From Bacteroidales bacterium (GTDB taxonomy: Bacteria > Bacteroidota > Bacteroidia > Bacteroidales > Bacteroidaceae): a DNA stretch of 5,632 bases. Each line of letters begins with the position of its first letter. The stretch's first letter is position 1. The stretch is from contig JAUNIV010000185.1 in the NCBI GenBank assembly GCA_030523385.1, positions 1-5,632 on the forward strand, written 5' to 3'. Made by a program: the position numbers and the translations under genes. The notes under the pieces are model-generated. The model made no database searches. It was not told the origin of the DNA and saw only the letters and a list, made by a program, of their open reading frames with translations. Shown here piece by piece: positions 1-5,632 of this stretch.

Positions 1-27
1 TAAGGCGTCAAAAAATAACCCCTATGC
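1..27. other. downstream flank of the operon
   Basis: Only 27 bases follow the channel stop codon. On the minus strand they include a run of six T residues (16-11), but I could not pair any hairpin stem just before it, so a terminator cannot be claimed. If the operon has one, or a fourth gene, it lies past the left edge. Confidence 0.3.
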
Positions 28-1347
28 TTACTCCAGATATTTCCCTATTTTCCCACTAAGTTGCAGCAACGAAATCTCACACACCTTCGTGTTATACTCA
101 GCCGAAAGGATACGCTCTTCGGCATCCAGCAGGCTCTTTTGTGCCTCGCGCATCTCGATACCCGAAAGATCGCCCAACAGGTAACGCTCTTTGGCTATCT
201 CGTGGTTCTCTCGGGCGGCCACTAAGTTCTGACGCTCCAGGTTGAGCAGGCGCAGGTTGTTGCGGTATGAGTGCCACAGGGTGCTTAGGTCGGCCTTCAA
301 TGCCAGTTCCAACTGTTCGCGTTCCAGTTGCGCATTGCGTATGTTCAGGCTGGCGTTGCGCTTCTCGCGGCGGCGGTTGCCGTCCCACAGGTTAAAGCCT
401 ACGGTGATACCTCCGTTCAGTCCCCAATTATTGCGGCGGCTGGTGGCGGCAGTCTCATACTTGTTGAGCGTATAGCTGTAACCGGCATTCAGCCTGATGT
501 AAGGATAGTTGCGAGACAATACCTGCTTGTAGTCTAAGCGGGCAAGCGTGGTGTTTTGGTCGGCATGGAGCAGGTTGGCATTGATGGCGAGGGTAGATTG
601 CCACAGGTCGTCGTAGTCCAATGCGTCGTTCACGATGATGACAGAGTCTTTCACCCGCAAGGGGCGGTTCACTTCTTTTATTGCCATGCGTTCGTTCAGG
701 TTGATGCGCGAAGTCACCACCAGTTCCTGTTGCTTCATGTACTGGGCACTGTCGGCATTGAAGTCCACTTTGGCCTGCTGGTAGTCCAGACGCGAGAAGT
801 TACCTATGTGATAACGTTCTTCCACGATGCGTAGCCGCTCTTTGGAGAGCGACACGGCGTAGAGGAAGTTTTTCAGACGGATTTGCTGCTGCACGTAGTC
901 GTAGTATTCGGCAGCCAGTCCGGCTATGAAGTCTTCGAGTGCGATGCGGGTGTTTGTTTCGCCTTGCCGCTCCATCTCCTTCAACTTCTGGTAGGTGGTG
1001 CTGATATTGAATCCGTCGAACACCGTCCAGTTCACATCCACTCCGGCTTGCAGCGTCTGGTCGTAAATGTTCCGTTCGGTGGTGGTCATGCCGGTGCTCC
1101 GGGCTTTGGTGTCCGTGTTATCCAGCGTGCCGCTGTATTTGGCAGACAAATCTACGGTGGGCAGATAACCGGCATTGGCAAGGGTGGCATTGTTGTGTGC
1201 CACTTGCTCCTCGTTGCGGGTAATGCGCAGGGAGTAGTTGTTGGCCAGACCTTCTTCTAAGCAGGTCTTCAGGTTATAAAGTTGCTGTGCCGACAACGGA
1301 GCGGCACAGGCTATGCAGGTGCAGAGAGTGATAAAGATTCGTTTCAT
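28..1347 (-). CDS. TolC-like outer-membrane efflux channel (OMF)
   Basis: This 439-residue protein is the outer-membrane exit duct of the efflux system. TolC-family proteins form a trimer with a 12-stranded barrel in the outer membrane and a long helical tunnel in the periplasm. Residues 1-20 form a signal peptide (MKRIF, hydrophobic core, then PLSA before QQ). No good lipobox is seen, although Cys 9, 11 and 14 lie inside it, so signal peptidase I cleavage is more likely than lipidation. Two outer-membrane efflux repeats follow, roughly 25-225 and 245-435. Each contains an aromatic-D-G strand (FDG at 110-112, WDG at 321-323) and a helix-tip motif (ERYHIGNFS at 177-185, ERYLLGDLS at 387-395). 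Length is normal for the family. The start overlaps the pump gene's stop as ATGA, with no Shine-Dalgarno sequence, suggesting translational coupling. The family assignment is firm; the substrate is unknown. Confidence 0.96.
   Translation of the reverse strand: MKRIFITLCTCIACAAPLSAQQLYNLKTCLEEGLANNYSLRITRNEEQVAHNNATLANAGYLPTVDLSAKYSGTLDNTDTKARSTGMTTTERNIYDQTLQAGVDVNWTVFDGFNISTTYQKLKEMERQGETNTRIALEDFIAGLAAEYYDYVQQQIRLKNFLYAVSLSKERLRIVEERYHIGNFSRLDYQQAKVDFNADSAQYMKQQELVVTSRINLNERMAIKEVNRPLRVKDSVIIVNDALDYDDLWQSTLAINANLLHADQNTTLARLDYKQVLSRNYPYIRLNAGYSYTLNKYETAATSRRNNWGLNGGITVGFNLWDGNRRREKRNASLNIRNAQLEREQLELALKADLSTLWHSYRNNLRLLNLERQNLVAARENHEIAKERYLLGDLSGIEMREAQKSLLDAEERILSAEYNTKVCEISLLQLSGKIGKYLE
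1344..1347 (-). other. ATGA stop/start overlap of pump and channel genes
   Basis: On the minus strand the channel ATG (1347-1345) and the pump TGA (1346-1344) share the four bases ATGA. No Shine-Dalgarno sequence precedes the ATG. Such overlaps commonly couple translation, so channel synthesis probably depends on ribosomes finishing the pump. The overlap is read directly; the coupling is inferred. Confidence 0.9.
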
Positions 1348-4300
1348 ACGCTTTCGGGGTTACTTTCTCGGTTGGTAGATATATAAGTATAGATGGCAGG
1401 CACAATGTACATGGTGAGGAAGGTAGATACCAACATGCCGCCCACCACGGCTGTGCCCATGGCGATGCGCTGGTTGGCTCCCTCGCCGGTGGCAAAGGCA
1501 AGCGGAATCAGTCCCAATATAGTAGAGGTACTGGTCATCAGGATGGGGCGCAGGCGTTGCAGGGAAGCATCGCGGATGGCTTGCATCTTGTGCTCGCCCG
1601 CCTCCTGCTTCTGGTTGGCGAACTCCACAATCAGAATGCCGTTCTTTGCCACCAGACCGATAAGCATGATGATACCTATCTGGCTGAATATGTTCATCGT
1701 GATACCTCCGGCATACATGAACACCAATGCGCCGGCAATGGCAAGCGGCACGGTGAGCATGATGATGAACGGGTCTTTGAAACTCTCGAACTGCGCGGCC
1801 AGGATGAGGTAAATCAGTACCAAAGCCAGGATGAAAGCAAACATCAGGCTGGAAGAACTCTCGCGATAATCTTTGGAATCTCCGGCCAGTGCTGTGCGGA
1901 AGCTCTCATCCAATGTGCTGGCGGCTATCTTGTCCATCTCGTCCAGTCCTTGCCCGATGGTTTTCCCTTCGGCAAGTCCGGCAGACACGGTAGCAGAGAT
2001 GAAACGGTTGTAGTGGTAGAGCTTGGGCGGAGCCACGGACTCCACAAATTCCACGAGGTTGTCCAGCTGAATCATCTCTCCTTTGTCGTTTCGGATATAG
2101 ATGGACTTGATGTTTGCGGGAGTGTTTCGCTGTTGGCGGTTTATCTGTCCCAATATCTCATACTGCTTTCCGTTCATGTAGAAGTAGCCCATGCGTTGTC
2201 CGCTGAGGCCGTATTGCAGGGTCTCGGCAATGTCGCGCACGCTGGCCCCCATCGTGCCCGCCTTGTCGCGGTTTATGTTCACGCGCATTTCGGGGCTGCT
2301 GAACTTCAAATCCACGTCTGCCATCTGGAACGTCGGGTTCTCATAGACTTTGGCAAGGAACTCCGGCAAGACTTTCTCCAACTTCTCGATGCTCACTGCC
2401 TGCAACACGTATTGCACAGGCATGCTTCCGCGCCGTCCGCCGAAGGATGACTGCTGCTGAACGAATGCACGCGCCTTTGTCTTGTCCCGAATGGCCTGCG
2501 AGATGCGTTCCGCCACGTCCATCTGCGTGTAATTGCGGTCTTTGATGTCTTTCAGCGTGATGCGCACGTTCCCGCTTCCGCTGGACACGCGGGCGGTGAT
2601 GGAGGCGGCATCGGGCACAATGGAATCTACCAACCGGTTAATGTCTTCCGTATAGTCCCTTATGTACTCATAGCTGGCTCCCTCGGCTGCGCGGGTGTTG
2701 ATGCTGATTTGCGAGCGGTCTTCCATGGGTGCCATTTCGGCAGGTATTTGGTTCCACAACACTCCGATGGCGGTAAGCATCAGTATCGTGAGCGGTATCG
2801 CCCATACGCGACGGCGCAAGAAAGCATCCAACGAACGGGCATACACCCGGTTCAACGCTTCGAAGAAAGGCTCCGTCCGGCTGTAGAACCAGCTTTGCTT
2901 CTCGCGCTTGACGAGCAGCTTGGTAGCAAGCATGGGAGTGAAGGTGAGGGCGGCAAACGAAGAGATGATGACCGAACCTGCCACCACGAAACTGAACTCA
3001 CGGAACAAACGTCCGCTGGTGCCTTCCATAAAGACGATGGGCAGGAACACCGCCACCAGCGTAATGGTGGTGGAGATGACGGCAAAGAAGATTTCTTTAG
3101 CTCCCTCTATGCCCGCCTCGAAGGGACGCATGCCGCGCTCGATGCGGATATAGATGTTTTCCGTCATCACGATGGCATCGTCCACCACCAGTCCCACGGA
3201 GAGCACCACCGCCAACATGGTAAGCACGTTGATGGAGAATCCGGCAATGTACATCACGAAGAAAGCTCCGATGAGCGACACCGGGATAACGATGCACGGA
3301 ATGAGCGTCACGCGCCAGTCTCTCAGGAAAAGGAAGATGATGATGATGACCAGCACGAAAGCTTCATAGACAGTGCTCTTCACTTCTTCGATGGAAGCAC
3401 GGATAAACTTCGTATTGTCGAATCCGTAGCTGTACTTCACGTCGTCGGGCAGGTCTTTCTGCATCTGCTCCATGCGTTGATACACGGCATCGGCAATCTC
3501 GATGTGGTTGGCTCCCGGTTGCGGAATGACCACTACGCCCACCATGGGCACGCCGTTCATCTTCATGTAGCTCTTGATGTCGGCAGGACCCAATTCGGCA
3601 TAGCCAATGTCGCTGAAGCGTACCACGCGCCCGCCTGTCTCTTTCAGTATGATGTTATTAAATTCCTTCGCCGTGTGCATCTGTCCCATGGTACGCAGGG
3701 TCAGTTCCACGGTGTTTCCTTCGATGCTGCCCGAAGGAAGCTCGATGTTTTCTTTCGTGATGGCATTCCTCACATCTACAGGCGTAATGCCGTAGCCCGC
3801 CATCTTTGCCGGGTCGAGCCACAGGCGCATGGAGTAACGTTTTTCTCCCCAAATGGACACGCTGCTCACGTCGGAAATGGTCTGTAGTTGCTCCTTGACG
3901 GTGAGGTCGGCTATCTCGCTCAGTTCCAACAGCGAGCGGCTGTCACTCTGGATAGCCACCATGAGGATGGGCACGGCATCGGCGTCGGCTTTGGATACGG
4001 TGGGAGGGTCGCAGTCGTTGGGCAGGTAACGCTGAGCACGCGATACTTTGTCGCGCACATCGTTGGCGGCTGTCTCCAAATCGACGGACAACTCAAACTC
4101 TACGGTGATGCGGCTTTGTCCCTGCTGGCTGACGCTGGAGAGCGAACGTATGCCGGGAATACCGTTGATGTTCTGCTCCAGTGGTTCGGTGATTTGGTTC
4201 TCGATGACATCGGCATTGGCTCCCGAATAGCTACAGGTAACTGAGATAATGGGGTTATCTACCGACGGATATTCGCGCACGCCCAATGTGTTGTAGCCTA

Positions 4301-4379
4301 TCAGTCCGAAGAGCAGGATGATGATGGTCAGCACGGTGGCAAGTACGGGGCGGCGTATGCTAAGTTCGGATATGTTCAT
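1344..4379 (-). CDS. RND-family inner-membrane multidrug efflux pump (HAE-1/AcrB type)
   Basis: This 1011-residue, proton-driven transporter belongs to the AcrB/MexB superfamily. Twelve membrane segments can be seen: about 12-29, 337-352, 359-378, 383-404, 431-451, 464-486, 526-543, 845-862, 870-890, 897-919, 945-965 and 974-1000. Two large periplasmic loops lie at about 30-336 and 544-844, the usual 1+5 / 1+5 plan. The proton-relay residues are present: D400-D401 in 'GLVVDDAIV' (AcrB D407/D408), K912 in 'GLVAKNGILIVEF' (K940), R942 (R971) and T949 (T978). W177, in 'SIWGEKRYSM', falls at AcrB F178. The protein is slightly shorter than AcrB (1049), partly from a clipped loop near 595-607 and a short C-terminus. 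The start gives the standard MN-I-S-x-x-S-I-R-R-P opening, 21 bp after the adaptor stop, with no Shine-Dalgarno sequence. Adaptor and channel genes on either side fix its role as the engine of a tripartite pump. Heavy-metal (CusA) and SecDF-type RND proteins are unlikely. Substrates cannot be named. Residue equivalences to AcrB were aligned from memory. Confidence 0.97.
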   Translation of the reverse strand: MNISELSIRRPVLATVLTIIILLFGLIGYNTLGVREYPSVDNPIISVTCSYSGANADVIENQITEPLEQNINGIPGIRSLSSVSQQGQSRITVEFELSVDLETAANDVRDKVSRAQRYLPNDCDPPTVSKADADAVPILMVAIQSDSRSLLELSEIADLTVKEQLQTISDVSSVSIWGEKRYSMRLWLDPAKMAGYGITPVDVRNAITKENIELPSGSIEGNTVELTLRTMGQMHTAKEFNNIILKETGGRVVRFSDIGYAELGPADIKSYMKMNGVPMVGVVVIPQPGANHIEIADAVYQRMEQMQKDLPDDVKYSYGFDNTKFIRASIEEVKSTVYEAFVLVIIIIFLFLRDWRVTLIPCIVIPVSLIGAFFVMYIAGFSINVLTMLAVVLSVGLVVDDAIVMTENIYIRIERGMRPFEAGIEGAKEIFFAVISTTITLVAVFLPIVFMEGTSGRLFREFSFVVAGSVIISSFAALTFTPMLATKLLVKREKQSWFYSRTEPFFEALNRVYARSLDAFLRRRVWAIPLTILMLTAIGVLWNQIPAEMAPMEDRSQISINTRAAEGASYEYIRDYTEDINRLVDSIVPDAASITARVSSGSGNVRITLKDIKDRNYTQMDVAERISQAIRDKTKARAFVQQQSSFGGRRGSMPVQYVLQAVSIEKLEKVLPEFLAKVYENPTFQMADVDLKFSSPEMRVNINRDKAGTMGASVRDIAETLQYGLSGQRMGYFYMNGKQYEILGQINRQQRNTPANIKSIYIRNDKGEMIQLDNLVEFVESVAPPKLYHYNRFISATVSAGLAEGKTIGQGLDEMDKIAASTLDESFRTALAGDSKDYRESSSSLMFAFILALVLIYLILAAQFESFKDPFIIMLTVPLAIAGALVFMYAGGITMNIFSQIGIIMLIGLVAKNGILIVEFANQKQEAGEHKMQAIRDASLQRLRPILMTSTSTILGLIPLAFATGEGANQRIAMGTAVVGGMLVSTFLTMYIVPAIYTYISTNRESNPESV

Positions 4380-4400
4380 GAGGGTCGGTCTTTGTCTGTG

Positions 4401-5477
4401 TTAGTTGATGGACTGGATTTCTACCGGCATTCCCTTGCGCAGCTGCAATGTACCCGATGTCAGGATGGTGTCGCCTATGGCAAGTCCCTGCACAATCTGC
4501 ACTTCGGCATCGGTGCGTATGCCTATCACCACGTCGGTGGGTTCGGCTGTCCCGTTGCGATAGACAAATACCTTGTTCTGCCCCATTTCGGGCACAATGG
4601 CTTCGGACGGAATGGCTATGGCGTCTTCTATCTCTTTCTGCTTGAGCCGGATGTCGGTGTATCGTCCCGGCAGCAGTTCGCCGTTGCGGTTGGGATAGAT
4701 GGCTCTCACGGTGAGCGAGTGGGTCTCCATGTCGAGGCTCGACTCGGTGGCATACACTTGTGCGCGGTAGGCATTCAGCTTTCCTTCCACATGGAAGTCC
4801 AGGTTGGTGCCTTTCTTGATCTCGCGTGCGTAGCGTTCGGGCACGGAGAACTCCACTTTCAGCGGAGTCACCTTCGTGAGCTTTGCCACTACGGTAGTGG
4901 GAGAGGCGTAGGCTCCGGCACTCACCTGCCGCAATCCGATGACACCATCAAAGGGAGCACGCAGCTCGGTCATGTCAATGTTGGCTTTGATGTTTTCTAT
5001 GTCGGCATTGAGGGTGGCAAGCTCAGTCTTTACCTGTTCGTAGGCTTCCTTACTCACGGCATCGCGTTTCAGCAAGGCATCCTGGCGGAACACCCGGTCC
5101 TCGGCCAGTGGGACTTGTGCTTCCAACCGTTTGAGCTGTGCCTGTAGCTGGCTGTCGTTCACTTTGGCAAGCAGTTCGCCGCGTTTCACGGGCGCACCTT
5201 CCGTGAAGAAGATGTCCGTAATCTTGCCCGAAGTCTCAAAAGACAGGTTGACTTCTTCATCGGGCACTAAGCGTCCTGTCACCAGTATTTCGTCGGTGAG
5301 CAAATGCGGTTTGATGACTTGTGCGTTCACCCGCAAGGTGCGTTGTCTGTTTTCTTTCGGCAGTTCGTTGGCTGCCTTCAGTTCTTCGTTTTCGTGTGGG
5401 GTAAATTGATAGATGCCTAATCCGGCCAATCCGGCCGCTATTATGATGACGATGCCCCATTTCACTCGTTTGTTCAT
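4401..5477 (-). CDS. RND efflux periplasmic adaptor (membrane fusion protein, AcrA/MexA type)
   Basis: This 358-residue adaptor bridges the inner-membrane pump and the outer-membrane channel. The N-terminus is MNKRVK followed by a hydrophobic stretch (about 8-24) and no lipobox cysteine, so it is probably held by an uncleaved membrane anchor, unlike lipidated AcrA. Domains in order: beta strands and first lipoyl half (about 62-107, ending 'GELLAKVNDSQL'), alpha-hairpin (about 108-168), second lipoyl half with the hallmark 'LRAPFDGVIG' (172-181), beta-barrel (about 205-285), and membrane-proximal domain starting at 'IAIPSEAIVP' (287-296). The hairpin tip carries R131-xxx-L135-xxxxxx-S142, an exact RLS motif of the kind that docks TolC-type channels. 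The ATG at 5477 is the first start after an in-frame TAA at 5511-5513, and its basic-then-hydrophobic N-terminus fits. It is the first gene of the operon. Length is typical for the family (roughly 350-400). Confidence 0.96.
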   Translation of the reverse strand: MNKRVKWGIVIIIAAGLAGLGIYQFTPHENEELKAANELPKENRQRTLRVNAQVIKPHLLTDEILVTGRLVPDEEVNLSFETSGKITDIFFTEGAPVKRGELLAKVNDSQLQAQLKRLEAQVPLAEDRVFRQDALLKRDAVSKEAYEQVKTELATLNADIENIKANIDMTELRAPFDGVIGLRQVSAGAYASPTTVVAKLTKVTPLKVEFSVPERYAREIKKGTNLDFHVEGKLNAYRAQVYATESSLDMETHSLTVRAIYPNRNGELLPGRYTDIRLKQKEIEDAIAIPSEAIVPEMGQNKVFVYRNGTAEPTDVVIGIRTDAEVQIVQGLAIGDTILTSGTLQLRKGMPVEIQSIN

Positions 5478-5540
5478 GTGTGTTCCGTCAAGATTAAAAA
5501 AAGTTGTATATTAATTTAGCATTGATGGTTGGATATGAAA
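5478..5540 (-). promoter_or_regulatory. probable promoter and leader region of the efflux operon
   Basis: This AT-rich stretch lies between the inverted repeat and the adaptor ATG. It is the only place in the window where a promoter between the palindrome and the first gene could sit. A run of seven T residues (minus strand, 5502-5496) leads into TAATCTTG (5496-5489), one mismatch from the Bacteroides -7 consensus TAnnTTTG. No convincing TTTG -33 element lies 19-21 bases further upstream, and the implied leader would be only a few bases. There is no Shine-Dalgarno sequence before the ATG, as is usual in Bacteroidetes. That a promoter exists near here is likely; the exact box is weakly supported. 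Confidence 0.35.
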
Positions 5541-5565
5541 AGTGACGCTCGGTTTAAGCGTCACT
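5541..5565. repeat. perfect 9-bp inverted repeat (operator or terminator hairpin)
   Basis: AGTGACGCT (5541-5549) is matched exactly by AGCGTCACT (5557-5565), with a 7-base spacer between. It lies 63 bp upstream of the adaptor start. As RNA it would form a stable hairpin. On the plus strand a TTTTT run follows after a four-base gap (5570-5574), whereas on the minus strand only three T residues follow the stem. It could be a terminator limiting read-through from a neighbour, or a dimeric repressor operator (TetR-like spacing and size) controlling the efflux operon. The sequence alone does not decide between them. Confidence 0.88.
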
Positions 5566-5632
5566 CCTCTTTTTAATATATTTTTTCATACGAAAATTTT
5601 TATGCCGTTTTTGGTTATAACGGCTGTTTTTA
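5566..5632. other. AT-rich right edge; a neighbouring gene may begin or end here
   Basis: About 27% G+C over the last 52 bases, far below the coding sequence. Three reading frames stay open to the edge: minus-strand frames ending at TGA (5588-5586, last residues KNGIKIFV) and at TAA (5556-5554), and a plus-strand frame starting ATG at 5602 (MPFLVITAVF). A weaker 6-bp inverted repeat, GCCGTT (5604-5609) with AACGGC (5619-5624), lies inside it, with a T-rich stretch after it on the plus strand. The region is too short to choose between an upstream same-strand gene end, a divergent gene start, or plain intergenic DNA. Confidence 0.3.

Noticed and set aside
1..27. Terminator after the channel gene, suggested by a T run
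   Set aside because: No stem could be paired immediately before the T run within the window.
1557..2450. Plus-strand open frame of 297 codons antisense to the pump gene
   Set aside because: Same reason: low-complexity, His/Gln-rich mirror of a strongly conserved RND coding region.
3336..3350. GAT trinucleotide run as a possible phase-variable repeat
   Set aside because: Four GAT units plus GAC only. It encodes consecutive Ile codons in membrane segment 2, and a three-base unit would not shift the frame.
2709..3887. Long plus-strand open frame of 392 codons antisense to the pump gene
   Set aside because: It lies wholly inside the pump gene. Its product is rich in His, Asp, Gly and Arg with no domain, signal or initiation site, as expected from reading G/C-ending codons backwards.
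4392..5147. Plus-strand open frame of 251 codons antisense to the adaptor gene
   Set aside because: The minus strand encodes a complete, motif-bearing adaptor here. The plus frame shows only Gly/His-rich shadow sequence.
5554..5589. Eleven-codon leader peptide (MKKYIKKRSDA) whose stop lies in the palindrome loop, suggesting attenuation
   Set aside because: No ribosome-binding signal, no run of regulatory codons beyond AT-driven Lys, and no alternative antiterminator pairing found. Such a short frame is expected by chance in AT-rich DNA.
5604..5624. Second inverted repeat as a plus-strand intrinsic terminator
   Set aside because: The stem is only 6 bp with a 9-base loop, the T tract is cut by the window edge, and no plus-strand gene precedes it.

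Overview
The window holds one complete tripartite multidrug-efflux operon of the RND type, read entirely from the minus strand. Its order is periplasmic adaptor (5477 to 4401), inner-membrane RND pump (4379 to 1344), and TolC-like outer-membrane channel (1347 to 28). All three reading frames are intact and together cover about 97% of the window.

The source is most likely a member of the Bacteroidales (Bacteroides or a relative), a Gram-negative gut-type organism. This rests on protein style (a pump starting MNISELSIRRP with an 'EYPSVDNPIISV' segment, and a Bacteroidetes-like TolC protein), on the absence of Shine-Dalgarno sequences before all three starts, and on an AT-rich upstream region. 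Two 60-base samples of coding sequence gave 55% G+C, while the last 52 bases of the window are about 27% G+C. The genus and species are not determined.

Layout from the 5' end of the operon, right to left: 5566-5632 is an AT-rich edge where a neighbouring gene may begin or end. 5541-5565 is a perfect 9-bp inverted repeat, either an operator or a terminator. 5478-5540 is the short promoter/leader region. Then come the adaptor, a 21-bp gap, the pump, a 4-bp ATGA overlap and the channel. Bases 1-27 are the downstream flank.

The pump would use the proton gradient to move lipophilic compounds from the periplasm or inner membrane. The adaptor would link pump to channel, and the channel would carry substrate across the outer membrane. 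The sequences support this as a matched set: the adaptor hairpin carries the RLS motif known to dock TolC-type channels, and the channel carries the duplicated Y-x-x-G-x-x-S tip motifs. The proton-relay residues of the pump are all present. Its drug-binding pocket differs from AcrB, with few of the classical phenylalanines, so the substrate range cannot be read from AcrB. I found no regulator gene, mobile element, RNA gene or CRISPR array, and no clear sign of an undescribed system. The points most worth checking are the pocket composition and the upstream palindrome.
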